Shown: positions 52,030-61,351, counted from the stretch's first letter. The stretch is 64,000 nucleotides of DNA from Kosakonia quasisacchari (GCF_004331415.1 NZ_SJOP01000019.1:1-64000); one strand, 5' to 3'. Made by a program: numbers and translations. Notes: generated from the sequence alone by a model not told the origin.

Positions 52030-53808
52030 TTAGCTTGCCTGTACGCGCAGTGGCGCAGTGGCGGCAAACAGCCACGAGCGGGCGTCGTCATCAATCAGCG
52101 GTGACAACGTTTCGCGCACTCGCTGGTGATAGTCATCCAGCCACTGCTGCTCTTGTTCGCTCAGCAGGTTCCACTCCACCTGGTTTAAATCGATGGGGAC
52201 AAGCGTCAGCGAAGCAAAGCGGCAGAATCCCGGCTGGCTTTCCACCACTTCCACCTGGTTTTCAATGCGAATGCCGTAGCTGTCCGCCAGATAGTAGCCC
52301 GGCTCGATGGTCATGATATTGCCCGCCGACAGCGGCCACGGGTTGACCTTTTTCGCAATGCGTTGCGGCTGCTCGTGGATCAGCAACTGATGACCAACGC
52401 CGTGCCCGGTGCCGTGGTCGAAATCCAGCCCTAAGTCCCACAGCGCGCGGCGAGCAAAGGCATCCAACTGGTGCCCGTGCGTGCCGGCAGGAAATTGCAG
52501 AGTAAGCATCGACAAAAAGCCTTTCAGCACGGCGGTGTAGTGCAGCCGCTGCTGGGCATTGAGTGCGCCAAACGACAGCGTACGCGTCGTGTCAGTGGTG
52601 CCGTTATGGTACTGGCCGCCGGAATCATTCAAATAGAAGTTAGCGCGGGTGATGGCTTTGTTCGTTTTTTCGCTGCTGTGGTAATGGCACATCGCTGCGT
52701 TGCTGGCGGAGGCTGAAATGGTACTGAAGCTCTGTTCAATAAAGCCGGGTTGCTGTTGGCGGAAGGCCAGTTGCTTTTGCTGTGCTTCCAGTTCGGTCAC
52801 CGGGTTACCCGCCGCTTCGCGCGCTGGCACTTCACGCGCTAACCAGGCGAGGAAATTCACCCACGCTGCGCCATCCTGCTGATGGCTTTCGCGGTAGCCT
52901 GCCAGTTCAGTCGCGTTTTTATGCGCTTTGATAAAGGTAATGGGATCGGCGCTCCACAGCACTTCGCCACCCTGTTGTTCAATGGCGAAACGCAGCGCCA
53001 CCGGCGCGAAGTCGCCATCAAGCAGGATGCGTTTTCCGGCGGCGATTTGCTGGCAACGCGGCAGGAAGTCCTCGAAATCGTGCAGTGTCAGCGTTGAGGT
53101 CAGTTGCGTTGATAAACCGGCGGTTTTCTGCGGGTTAACAAACCATTCGACCTCTCCCTCGCGGCTGAGCAGGGAGAATGAATGCACCACCGGGTTCATT
53201 GCAATGTCCGAACCGCGAATGTTCAGCAGCCAGGCGATGTTATCCGGTAGCGTGATTGCCAGGTAATCAGCCCCTTTTTCCGCCAGCACCTGCGCGATGC
53301 GCGTGCGCTTATCGGCGCTGCTTTCACCGCTGATCTCCAGCGGCATTTCACGAATCACACCACACGGTGCCGCCGGGCGATCGGCCCAGATCGCATCGAA
53401 CGGATCGCTATCCAGGGCGACCAGTTCACAATGCGTGGCGTTCAGCGCCTGAAACTGGTTGTTGACCATCAGCAGCGGCTCAAAGCCGATGCGGCTGCCG
53501 GCAGATAGCGAGGCGTTTAACCACTGGTCCAGCGGCTCGTTGTGCAGATGGTGGATCTCGAAATCATGGCGATTCACTTCGCTGCGCACCTGCACCTGAT
53601 AGCGGCCATCCACGAACAGCAGCGCCTTATCACGCAGCACCAGTGCCAGCCCGGCAGAACCGGTAAAGCCGGTGAGCCACTGGAGTTTATTGTCATGCGG
53701 CGCGCAATCTTCGCTCTGGTGCGCGTCGGCGCGCGGAACAATCATGCCGTCAAGCTCCAGCGCGACCAACTGATCGCGTAACGCTTGTAACGGTGAAGGG
53801 GTTTGCAT
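52030..53808 (-). CDS. M24-family aminopeptidase P
   Basis: A 592-aa three-domain Xaa-Pro aminopeptidase of the long (eukaryotic-like) class: two creatinase-like N-terminal domains and a C-terminal pita-bread metalloprotease. Metal ligands are visible as the two aspartates in YHNGTTDTTRT, histidine in GTGHGVGH, glutamate in TIEPGYY and glutamate in RIENQVEVV. No signal peptide, so cytoplasmic. It is distinct from PepP and PepQ, and is absent from this place in E. coli. Confidence 0.92.
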   Translation of the reverse strand: MQTPSPLQALRDQLVALELDGMIVPRADAHQSEDCAPHDNKLQWLTGFTGSAGLALVLRDKALLFVDGRYQVQVRSEVNRHDFEIHHLHNEPLDQWLNASLSAGSRIGFEPLLMVNNQFQALNATHCELVALDSDPFDAIWADRPAAPCGVIREMPLEISGESSADKRTRIAQVLAEKGADYLAITLPDNIAWLLNIRGSDIAMNPVVHSFSLLSREGEVEWFVNPQKTAGLSTQLTSTLTLHDFEDFLPRCQQIAAGKRILLDGDFAPVALRFAIEQQGGEVLWSADPITFIKAHKNATELAGYRESHQQDGAAWVNFLAWLAREVPAREAAGNPVTELEAQQKQLAFRQQQPGFIEQSFSTISASASNAAMCHYHSSEKTNKAITRANFYLNDSGGQYHNGTTDTTRTLSFGALNAQQRLHYTAVLKGFLSMLTLQFPAGTHGHQLDAFARRALWDLGLDFDHGTGHGVGHQLLIHEQPQRIAKKVNPWPLSAGNIMTIEPGYYLADSYGIRIENQVEVVESQPGFCRFASLTLVPIDLNQVEWNLLSEQEQQWLDDYHQRVRETLSPLIDDDARSWLFAATAPLRVQAS

Positions 53809-53827
53809 GGTTAATCCTTTTTAATTG

Positions 53828-55282
53828 TTATCTGAATGGCGGTTCGTTAAAGGTGCGTAATTTACGCGAGTGCAGGCGGTCGCCCTCGGCGCGGAGCAGG
53901 TCGATGGCGCGGATGCCAATTTGCAAATGCTCGGAAATCGCCCCTTCGTAAAAACGGTTGGCCTGGCCGGGGAGTTTGATCTCGCCATGGAGCGGTTTAT
54001 CCGAAACACAGAGCAGAGTGCCATACGGTACGCGAAAGCGATAACCCTGCGCGGCAATAGTGGCGCTTTCCATATCTATCGCCACCGCGCGGCTTAAGTT
54101 AAAGCGCAGTGAGGAGGCGGAATAACGCAGTTCCCAGTTGCGATCGTCGGTGGTCACCACCGTGCCGGTACGCAACCGCTGTTTGACTTCCTCACCCGGC
54201 ATGTCGCTCACTTCTTTGGTGGCGTCGTACAGCGCACGTTGCACTTCGGCGATGCTCGGGATCGGAATATCCGGCGGCAGCACGGCGTCCAGCACATGGT
54301 CGTCACGCAGATAAGCATGCGCCAGCACGTAATCGCCAATCGACTGGCTTTCACGCAGGCCGCCGCAGTGGCCAATCATCAGCCAGACATCCGGGCGCAG
54401 CACGGCCAGATGATCGCAAATCGTTTTCGCATTTGACGGGCCAACACCAATATTAATCAGCGTAATGCCCTGGCCGTCGGCGGTGACCAGGTGCCAGGCC
54501 GGCATCTGGTGTTTTTTCCACGCCAGGTCGGAAATGGCTTGCTCCGGCGCTTCGGTATCGGCAGTGATCCAGTTACCACCTGCGCAGGAGAGCGCGACGT
54601 ACGGGCTATCTGGGTTGAGGATCTCGCTGCAGGCCCAGCGCACAAACTCATCGACATAACGCGTGTAGTTGGTGAACAGCACAAACGGCTGGAAATGTTC
54701 AACCGGCGTGCCGGTGTAGTGGCGCAGCCGCGCCAGCGAGAAATCCACGCGGCGCGCATCAAAATGGGAAAGCGGGTAAAGCTCGGTCGGGTGGAACAAG
54801 CCATCGGCGGTCTCATCGCCAATCTGCGCCAGTTCGGTAGTGGGGAAGTGGCGCGTTAAGCCGGCGCTCATTGATCTGTCCAGTGTCAGCTCCGAACCGT
54901 CAATCACGTAGGGGTACGGGATTTCATGGGCGGATAACCCCACCTCGATATGTGCGCCGTAGTCCTGGCACAGCAGTGTTAATTGTTCGAGTAAATAGGG
55001 ACGAAACAGCGAAGGGCGGGTGATGGTGGTGGTGTAACAGCCCGAATGGGTGAAGCGGGCGTAGGCGCGGGTTTTCGGTGGGTTCGTCGCGCTACCATTC
55101 CAGCTTACGGATAACTGCGGATAGACAAATAACCCTTGTGCGCGGGCTTCGGTATCGGGAAGCTGACCGTCGTCGATATAGCGAGCGATCGCCTGACGAA
55201 GGGCTTCAACGGAACGATCATACAGCGCTTCAAGTTGATCCAGCGCTTGCTCCGGGGTCAGATTTGCACCCTTATTATTCAT
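53828..55282 (-). CDS. amn: AMP nucleosidase
   Basis: A 484-aa enzyme splitting AMP to adenine and ribose-5-phosphate, of exactly the E. coli length. The N-terminal AMNp_N domain precedes the nucleoside-phosphorylase-fold catalytic domain with INIGVGPSNAKT, GHCGGLRES and AIDMESATIAAQGYRF, the last including the catalytic acidic residue region. ATAAGGAGAT precedes the start. A 19-bp gap separates it from the M24 gene, so both may be co-transcribed. Confidence 0.96.
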   Translation of the reverse strand: MNNKGANLTPEQALDQLEALYDRSVEALRQAIARYIDDGQLPDTEARAQGLFVYPQLSVSWNGSATNPPKTRAYARFTHSGCYTTTITRPSLFRPYLLEQLTLLCQDYGAHIEVGLSAHEIPYPYVIDGSELTLDRSMSAGLTRHFPTTELAQIGDETADGLFHPTELYPLSHFDARRVDFSLARLRHYTGTPVEHFQPFVLFTNYTRYVDEFVRWACSEILNPDSPYVALSCAGGNWITADTEAPEQAISDLAWKKHQMPAWHLVTADGQGITLINIGVGPSNAKTICDHLAVLRPDVWLMIGHCGGLRESQSIGDYVLAHAYLRDDHVLDAVLPPDIPIPSIAEVQRALYDATKEVSDMPGEEVKQRLRTGTVVTTDDRNWELRYSASSLRFNLSRAVAIDMESATIAAQGYRFRVPYGTLLCVSDKPLHGEIKLPGQANRFYEGAISEHLQIGIRAIDLLRAEGDRLHSRKLRTFNEPPFR

Positions 55283-55418
55283 CTTTATCTCCTTATCTGC
55301 TCTACGGCTGTAGCCGATAGTATGTCACAGGAATGTGAAACGAAAGCAATGCGCAACGGGATTCGGAGGAAACGGATGAGGGAAGGATCCGGCGCGACGG
55401 CGCACGCCGGAAAGCAGG

Positions 55419-56396
55419 TTAGCCGCTGATTTTCACCAGCGTACGGCCCTGGATTTTATTACTCAGAAAATCGGCGGCGATTGCCGGAGCCTGTTCCAGC
55501 GCAATTTCGGTTGCGGCCTGCTGGTAGTAACTTTCTGGCAACGTGCGTGCGAGATTTTCCCACACGGCACCGCGCTGCGCGGTGGGCACCATCACGGAAT
55601 CCACGCCCTGCAAACGGACGTTTCGCAGAATAAACGGCATGACGGTGGTCGGCAGCTCGAAACCGCCAGCCAGACCGCATGCGGCAACGCAGCCACCATA
55701 GTTAGTCTGTGCCAGCACTTTTGCCAGCACGTGGTTGCCAACGGTATCAATCGCACCGGCCCACAGCTGTTTTTCCAGCGGGCGGGTCTGTTCAAAATCG
55801 CTGCGCGGCAGGATCTCATCAGCACCTAAATTACGCAGAAAATCATGGGTCGATTCACGCCCGGTCACGGCGGCAACGGTGTAGCCCAGCGCCTTCAGCA
55901 GCACGACAGCGGTGCTGCCCACGCCGCCGCTGGCACCGGTGACCAGCACAGTGCCATCCTGCGGTTTAATCCCGGCCTCTTGCAGCGCCATTACGCACAG
56001 CATCGCCGTAAAACCTGCGGTGCCGATGATCATCGCATTACGCGCACTTAAGCTTTCCGGCAGGGCAACCAGCCAGTCACCTTTTACGCAGGCCTGGGCG
56101 GCAAGCCCACCCCAGTGATTTTCGCCCACGCCCCAGCCGGTGAGGATCACGGCCTGGCCGGGAACAAAGCGCGCATCGCGGCTTTCGCTCACGCGGCCGC
56201 AAAAATCAATGCCTGGCACCATGGGGAACTGGCGAATGATTTTGCCTTTACCGGTGATAGCCAGCGCGTCTTTGTAGTTAAGGCTGGACCAGTCAATATC
56301 GACCCGAACGTCGCCCTCGCCCAGTGCAGGCAGGGCGATCTCTTTCACTTCCGCCAGGGTTTTATTCTCATTCTGTTCCAGAACTAATGCTTTCAT
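55419..56396 (-). CDS. acuI: Acrylyl-CoA reductase AcuI/YhdH-type oxidoreductase
   Basis: A 325-aa zinc-free medium-chain dehydrogenase that in related proteins reduces acryloyl-CoA with NADPH. The GroES-like N-terminal half has SLNYKDALAITGKG and VPGIDFCGRV; the nucleotide-binding half has VTGASGGVGST. I chose the ATG at 56396 (MKALVLEQ), which matches the family start; an in-frame longer ORF begins inside the TetR gene end region. It lies 79 bp behind a TetR regulator on the same strand. Confidence 0.87.
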   Translation of the reverse strand: MKALVLEQNENKTLAEVKEIALPALGEGDVRVDIDWSSLNYKDALAITGKGKIIRQFPMVPGIDFCGRVSESRDARFVPGQAVILTGWGVGENHWGGLAAQACVKGDWLVALPESLSARNAMIIGTAGFTAMLCVMALQEAGIKPQDGTVLVTGASGGVGSTAVVLLKALGYTVAAVTGRESTHDFLRNLGADEILPRSDFEQTRPLEKQLWAGAIDTVGNHVLAKVLAQTNYGGCVAACGLAGGFELPTTVMPFILRNVRLQGVDSVMVPTAQRGAVWENLARTLPESYYQQAATEIALEQAPAIAADFLSNKIQGRTLVKISG

Positions 56397-56475
56397 GACT
56401 GCGTTTTCCTCGTCGGATGAGGTGTGTTTTCGGCGTTTTGCCGTCCTGTGCAGATGCTCCATCCCCTGTCATGCT

Positions 56476-57129
56476 TCACGCTGCAGGGGCAGTTGTTATG
56501 CTGTGGCGAAAGAATTCCCAGTACTGATCCAGCGGTTTGACGGAGCGGAACAGCTTGGCGCGCATCACTGCGCCTTCCCAGCCGGACCAGAACACACTGG
56601 CCAGTTCATGGCTGGCAGCGTCTTGCGGCAATTCGCCGCAGGATTTTGCTTCATCCAGACACGTTGCGACGCGCGTTTCCCAGTCGGCGAGGATGGCTTT
56701 CAGGCGCGCCGGGAAGACTTCCGGTAAAAGTGGCGTTTCCTGCAACAGGTTGCCCACCAGACAACCACGGCGGAAAGCGTATTTCGCCATTCCCAGGCCA
56801 GCATGGTGCACAAAAGCCGCCATGCGTTGCAGCGGGGAGAGTTGGGTATCCGTTAAAAATTTATCCAGTTTATGGGCGAAAAAGTCGCCATAGGCAGCCA
56901 GCACCGCCATGCCAAACTCCTGCTTACTTTTAAAGCAGTGATAGAACGAGCCTTTAGGAACTGCGATATTTTTGATCACCGCGTCAATGCCCGCCGACAG
57001 ATAGCCAGTTTCCGTTAGCACCTCAAGACCCGAGCGGATCAGCTCCTGGCGGGTATCGGTAAAGTCGCGCTCGACTTTCGGCGGCCGCCCACGGCGGGGT
57101 TTTTGCAGTGCTGCTGTTTCGCCATTCAT
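56476..57129 (-). CDS. TetR-family regulator, AcuR-like
   Basis: A 217-aa repressor. The N-terminal basic patch (PRRGRPPK) precedes the TetR DNA-binding domain; the helix-turn-helix ends in VPKGSFYHCFKSKQEF. The C-terminal ligand domain holds reactive-looking cysteines (RRGCLVGN, ATCLDEAKSC). Sequence style and its place directly upstream of acuI match AcuR of acrylate response and NemR of electrophile response. It probably controls itself and acuI. Confidence 0.87.
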   Translation of the reverse strand: MNGETAALQKPRRGRPPKVERDFTDTRQELIRSGLEVLTETGYLSAGIDAVIKNIAVPKGSFYHCFKSKQEFGMAVLAAYGDFFAHKLDKFLTDTQLSPLQRMAAFVHHAGLGMAKYAFRRGCLVGNLLQETPLLPEVFPARLKAILADWETRVATCLDEAKSCGELPQDAASHELASVFWSGWEGAVMRAKLFRSVKPLDQYWEFFRHSITTAPAA

Positions 57130-57133
57130 AATT

Positions 57134-57150
57134 TAGACCGATAGGTTTTA
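57134..57150. promoter_or_regulatory. Possible TetR/AcuR operator
   Basis: TAGACC-GATA-GGTTTTA forms an imperfect dyad immediately upstream of the TetR start and resembles the TAGACC half-site of NemR-type operators as I recall them. Tentative. Confidence 0.35.
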
Positions 57151-57198
57151 ATTCGGCAGAGGCTACGCCGATTTAACATCCCAGGCAAGTGAAGAAAC

Positions 57199-57223
57199 AA
57201 AAAAGCCCGCACGAAGCGGGCTT
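57199..57223 (-). terminator. Terminator after yjfB-like gene
   Basis: An 8-bp stem (57203-57210 with 57216-57223) has a U run on the minus strand (A run on the plus strand left of the stem). Confidence 0.88.
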
Positions 57224-57275
57224 GCAAGCGTTGCCGGTTGGCGCTGTTACCACAAACGTCAGCCAGCAAACCGGA

Positions 57276-57464
57276 CTATGCGGTGGTATTAATATTACGA
57301 CCGATTGCCGGGTTGGAAGGTAACTGCGGGATCTGCTGAATCAAGTCGCTGGCGATCGATTTCTGTGTATCAAGCGCTTTTTTCAGCACCAGCGTATTGA
57401 CTTGATTATCAAGCTGATAAGAGTCAAGGCTGCTGGCTAATGATGCAATTTGTATCGGATCCAT
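57276..57464 (-). CDS. YjfB-family putative motility protein
   Basis: A 62-aa small acidic/amphipathic protein of the YjfB family (MDPIQIASLASSL...QLPSNPAIGRNI). Members are annotated as putative motility proteins with no known mechanism. AAAGGATTTAC precedes the ATG. A near-perfect FliA promoter lies 65 bp upstream, which independently ties the gene to the flagellar regulon. It is monocistronic, with its own terminator. Confidence 0.82.
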   Translation of the reverse strand: MDPIQIASLASSLDSYQLDNQVNTLVLKKALDTQKSIASDLIQQIPQLPSNPAIGRNINTTA

Positions 57465-57528
57465 GCTGTAAATCCTTTATTGTAGAAAAAACAACCAGAG
57501 AACAGCTATAAGTATAACTGCACAGTTT

Positions 57529-57555
57529 TTATCGGCAGCAAGTGCCGGATCTTTA
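57529..57555 (-). promoter_or_regulatory. FliA (sigma-28) promoter of yjfB-like gene
   Basis: On the minus strand the sequence is TAAAGATC, 11 nt, then GCCGATAA. The -10 equals consensus, the -35 matches the first five positions of TAAAGTTT, and the spacing is exact. The start site would be about 56 nt before the gene. Confidence 0.88.
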
Positions 57556-57590
57556 AGCGAGGCGTGAGACGAACCCAATGAACGGTAAGC

Positions 57591-57611
57591 AAAAACCCGC
57601 CGTGGCGGGTT
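57591..57611 (-). terminator. Terminator after GNAT gene
   Basis: A perfect 8-bp stem (57594-57601 with 57604-57611) is followed on the minus strand by a U run, 12 bp past the GNAT stop. Confidence 0.9.
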
Positions 57612-57623
57612 GACGAGGAAAGA

Positions 57624-58112
57624 TTAAGCGCGGGGGCTTTCGGCGAATTTCAGCAGGGCTTCGCCATCCAGACGGTAACGCACCCATTCACTTTGCGCTC
57701 GCGCGCCGATGCTCTGGTAAAAATCGATGGCGGGTTGGTTCCAGTCGAGCACACTCCATTCCAGCCGTCCGCAGCGACGCTCAACGGCGTACTGCGCAAT
57801 CTTTTGCAGCATCGCTTTTCCTGCACCGTTACCGCGAAAATCGGGCGAAACGTAGAGGTCTTCCATATAAATGCCGTTGCGGCCAAGCCAGGTCGAATAA
57901 CTGGTAAAGAAAACTGCATAACCCACGGTTTTACCTTCGATTTCACAGATTAAGGCTTCCGTTTTACTCTCTGCACCAAACAGGGTTTCGCGGATCTCAT
58001 CCGCAGTGGTGATCACTTCTTCAGGCGCTTTTTCATACACCGCCAGTTCATAAATCATCTCAAAAATGGCGTTTGCGTCTGTCGGGCGTGCTGGGCGGAT
58101 GGTGATGCTCAT
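57624..58112 (-). CDS. GNAT N-acetyltransferase (SSAT/SAT2-like)
   Basis: A 162-aa GNAT-fold acetyltransferase. Motif A reads VSPDFRGNGAGKAML, giving the acetyl-CoA pyrophosphate loop; LYVSPDFRG and the following YAVERRCGRLEWSVLDWN strand resemble the spermidine/diamine and thialysine acetyltransferase group. The substrate is therefore likely an amine but is not proven. Divergent from the LysR gene. Confidence 0.82.
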   Translation of the reverse strand: MSITIRPARPTDANAIFEMIYELAVYEKAPEEVITTADEIRETLFGAESKTEALICEIEGKTVGYAVFFTSYSTWLGRNGIYMEDLYVSPDFRGNGAGKAMLQKIAQYAVERRCGRLEWSVLDWNQPAIDFYQSIGARAQSEWVRYRLDGEALLKFAESPRA

Positions 58113-58207
58113 TGCTTTTCCTGTTGTTTTACCGGGCGTTCAAAATTGATGGCCGCAAGCATAAGCGGTATTGTGCAAAGAATTAAGTGCAATGAAATCA
58201 CCGGTCG

Positions 58208-59155
58208 ATGAATATTATGCATCCAACGTTACGGCGTCTTGATTTAAACCTGTTACCTGTTTTCGACGCGATCTATCGCCATCGCTCTGTGCGCCAGGCG
58301 GCGGAAGAGTTGGCGATGAGCACCTCGGCGCTGAGTCACGCGCTTTCAAGGTTACGTGTGACGCTCAATGACCCGCTATTTTACCGGGAAGGGCACTTTA
58401 TGTGTCCAAGCGTCTATGCCACTCAACTGGCGCCCGCCATCGCTTCGGCATTAGCACATCTCAACCACGAGCTCACCCCACAAGCGGAATTTAATCCCAC
58501 GACGACAACAGACTGTTTGCAGGTTGCGATCACTGATTTCACCGCGTTTGGTATTTTTCCCGCGCTAATGGCTGAATTGCAGCATACGGCTCCCGGTCTG
58601 CGTTTCGAATTTCGCTATTTGCCTCATCGTCCGGCGCTCAATGAACTGCTGGCAGGAGAAGTGGATTTTGCGCTGGGGTTTAGCGCGCCGCAGGATATTC
58701 GCCACGCGGAGCTCGACGAGATCGGCTGGTTTGCAGATGAATATGTCGTTATCAGCAATCAACTCAGGCAACAATTAACGCTGGAAGATTACCTTGCCGC
58801 GCGCCACCTGGTGGTGACGCCGTGGAATGAGGACAAAGGCGTGCTGGATAGTGAACTTGAACGCCTGGGCTATACGCGGCAGGTGGCAATAAAAACGCCC
58901 TCGATGCTCAGCGCGCCTTTTATTATCGCCAATAGCGATCTGCTGATGGCGCTTCCGCGTTCGGCCGCGGAGACATTGAAGCAGTCGGCCAAAATCACCA
59001 TTTTTGCGCTGCCTTTTGCGGTTCCCCCGTTTGAGGTGAAGATTTATTCCCATAAACGCAGCGGCAAGCGAGGGGCGGCACAGTGGTTGCAGAAGATGTT
59101 GAAAAAACTGTCGCATACGCAAGCTCAGCGCAACACGTCAAAAGCCTGCTCGTAA
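58208..59155 (+). CDS. LysR-family transcriptional regulator
   Basis: A 315-aa LTTR. The N-terminal winged helix (RLDLNLLPVFDAIYRHRSVRQ, then STSALSHALSRLR) is followed by a linker helix and a periplasmic-binding-like effector domain. The DLNLL start and YREGH pattern are those of the NodD/LeuO/SyrM-like subgroup. Divergent from the GNAT gene across about 95 bp, so it may regulate it. Effector unknown. Confidence 0.85.
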   Translation: MNIMHPTLRRLDLNLLPVFDAIYRHRSVRQAAEELAMSTSALSHALSRLRVTLNDPLFYREGHFMCPSVYATQLAPAIASALAHLNHELTPQAEFNPTTTTDCLQVAITDFTAFGIFPALMAELQHTAPGLRFEFRYLPHRPALNELLAGEVDFALGFSAPQDIRHAELDEIGWFADEYVVISNQLRQQLTLEDYLAARHLVVTPWNEDKGVLDSELERLGYTRQVAIKTPSMLSAPFIIANSDLLMALPRSAAETLKQSAKITIFALPFAVPPFEVKIYSHKRSGKRGAAQWLQKMLKKLSHTQAQRNTSKACS

Positions 59156-59391
59156 GCCCGTTTCTGAGCAGGCCGCACAAAAACGGTGATGACCCATCAG
59201 CTAATGCTGCGGGATTGCCGAAACCCTCCCTGTGGCGCCTTCGCGCGCGAGTGTGACCGCGTTCTTATTTATGAATAAGACTTTCGTCGGATGAATTAAT
59301 CCGGCGAAAAATAACACTTTATTTATTAGATGGTTACTTTCTTTTAACCTAAAAACAATTAAGTTGGAAAAAATATACAACTTCTATCGAT

Positions 59392-59418
59392 TAACTCGTT
59401 TTTTTTTATTTCCGATAT
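59392..59418 (+). promoter_or_regulatory. Candidate FliA promoter of the chemoreceptor gene
   Basis: TAACTCGT, 11 nt, then TCCGATAT: the -10 region matches six of eight consensus positions and the -35 four of eight, with correct spacing. It lies about 75 bp before the chemoreceptor start. Confidence 0.55.
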
Positions 59419-59493
59419 AGGGATAAGGCGCGGTTCGAACTCCCGAAGCCGATGCTGTACCCGCCATATAAAACAACAATAGGTACTCATGCC

Positions 59494-61038
59494 ATGAAAC
59501 TATCCCTCGCGCAAAAACTTTGGCTCCCTCTCATCGTGGCACTGGTATGCCTTGCCGGAACACTGCTCTACAGCTCTTTTACGGTCAAAGAAGACCAACT
59601 GGCACTGCGGAAAAACGAGTTGCAGCATGTTTCTCAACTGGCGCTCAGTATCGTAAAAACGCAGGCCGCGCTGGCTGACAAAGGGGCAATCACCCAACAG
59701 GAAGCGCAGCAGCGCGCAACCCAATTAATTAAAGATTTACGCTATGGGGAGGCGGGATACTTCACCATTCTGAATACCCAGGCGCAGGTGATTATGCATC
59801 CGATCAACGCCAAGCTAATTGGCCAGGGACCGGAGGTTATAGATGCGAATGGCGTTTATATCTTCAGAGATATGGTTGCGGTTACTCGTAATAATGAGGG
59901 GGGGTTTACCGCTTACGTTTTTCCACGCCCTGGCGATACGCAAGCTCAGCCGAAGATCGCTTACAGCATTCCATGGACGCCCTGGGGATGGATAATTACC
60001 ACCGGTCTTTATGTGGATGATATCGACGCGGCATTCCGGGTTTCGCTCTACCAGAACCTGATTGAGTTTGTGGCTATCAGTATTCTGTTGTCGGTCATCG
60101 TCTATCTCATCAACCGGGGAACATTGCTGGCGCTTGGGGGCGAACCCCGCTATGCCGTTGATGTTGCCGCGCGGATTGCTGCCGGGGATCTTTCGCAGAC
60201 GGTGGATAAAAAAGCCGGGGACAGCTCAAGCCTGATCCATGAAATGGGTGTGATGCGCGAGCAACTGACCGCCGTGATTAAAGACATCCGTGAAGGGGCG
60301 GAGATAATCAACACCAGCACGCATGATATTGTCGCCGGAAATCAACAGATTGCCTCGCATTCTGAGCAGCAGGCGGTGTCGCTGGAACGTACTTCTTCCA
60401 GCATGGAACAGATCACCGCCGCCGTGAAACAAAACGCGGAGAACGCCGGGCAGGCACGTCATCTGGCGAGTGAAGCCGTGGACATTGCCTCGCGCGGCGG
60501 GGTGGTAATGCAGAGTATGAATGAAACCATGAACGGTATTTCCGAAAGCGCCGGGAAAATCGCGAGCATTATTGAGGTGGTCAATGGCATCGCGTTTCAG
60601 ACCAACATTCTGGCGCTGAATGCGGCAGTTGAAGCGGCCAGAGCGGGTGAACAGGGCAGAGGGTTTGCGGTGGTTGCGGGTGAAGTGCGCAGCTTGTCAC
60701 TACGCAGTTCGCAGGCGGCGCAGGAAATTAAAGGGCTGGTGGAAGAGTCTGTCACGCGGGTTAACAACGGCTCGTCACAAATCAAAGTTGCCGGGAGCAG
60801 TATCGACGAGATGATTGTAGCGGTGCGACGTGTGTCGGACATCATGTCGGAAATATCTGTCGCGACCGAGGAGCAGAGCAAAGGCATCAGCCATGTTAAC
60901 GAAGCGATTGTGCAAATTGATGCAGTCACTCAGCAGAACACCTCGCTGGTTCAGCATGCGGTATCAGCGGCCAGTGCGCTGGAAGAGCAGACCCGTCGGC
61001 TGACGCAAACCGTGGCCTTTTTTAATACCGGCAGGTAA
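59494..61038 (+). CDS. Methyl-accepting chemotaxis protein with sCache domain
   Basis: A 514-aa transducer. TM1 is at about residues 8-30 and a periplasmic single-Cache domain (about 35-185, with GYFTILN and PWGWIITTGLYVDD) follows. TM2 is at about 190-212, then HAMP and the signalling domain with the conserved hairpin tip FQTNILALNAAVEAARAGE. There is no C-terminal NWETF-like pentapeptide, so it would depend on other receptors for CheR binding. Start at 59494 chosen because it opens at the membrane segment; 14 extra residues from 59452 are possible. Confidence 0.9.
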   Translation: MKLSLAQKLWLPLIVALVCLAGTLLYSSFTVKEDQLALRKNELQHVSQLALSIVKTQAALADKGAITQQEAQQRATQLIKDLRYGEAGYFTILNTQAQVIMHPINAKLIGQGPEVIDANGVYIFRDMVAVTRNNEGGFTAYVFPRPGDTQAQPKIAYSIPWTPWGWIITTGLYVDDIDAAFRVSLYQNLIEFVAISILLSVIVYLINRGTLLALGGEPRYAVDVAARIAAGDLSQTVDKKAGDSSSLIHEMGVMREQLTAVIKDIREGAEIINTSTHDIVAGNQQIASHSEQQAVSLERTSSSMEQITAAVKQNAENAGQARHLASEAVDIASRGGVVMQSMNETMNGISESAGKIASIIEVVNGIAFQTNILALNAAVEAARAGEQGRGFAVVAGEVRSLSLRSSQAAQEIKGLVEESVTRVNNGSSQIKVAGSSIDEMIVAVRRVSDIMSEISVATEEQSKGISHVNEAIVQIDAVTQQNTSLVQHAVSAASALEEQTRRLTQTVAFFNTGR

Positions 61039-61057
61039 TGGCCGCAACATCACGCTT

Positions 61058-61082
61058 ATGGGCCTGTCGATGACAGGCCCAT
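61058..61082 (+). terminator. Terminator after chemoreceptor gene
   Basis: An 11-bp perfect stem (61058-61068 with 61072-61082) with a 3-nt loop lies 20 bp past the stop, followed by an AT-rich tail with few Ts. Confidence 0.75.
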
Positions 61083-61341
61083 TTATTCTTATCCCAGCCA
61101 GCAACGCCATTGCAGACAAACCACAACCCGTAACCAGGTTGATTTATCTTCACTTTCACTGCGATGAAAACCTTTATGCCTGAATCAAGGTAAGCGTTAG
61201 CCTTGAGCGAGACAATGCGCTGACCAGGAATGCCAGAACCCTTAGAGGGGGAAACTGCGTCTGCGTCGGGGACGCAAGCGTTCAGCTATCAAAGCAATGT
61301 TTTGTCTGAATGAAAGGTGAGTGGTGTATTGCGTGCAGTCG
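61083..61341. other. Gene-free spacer
   Basis: About 260 bp between the chemoreceptor terminator and the tRNA repeat. Two small hairpins are visible (TCAAGG/CCTTGA near 61185-61206 and TGCGTC/GACGCA near 61260), but no gene or promoter pattern. Confidence 0.4.
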
Positions 61342-61351
61342 GCAGAAAAGC

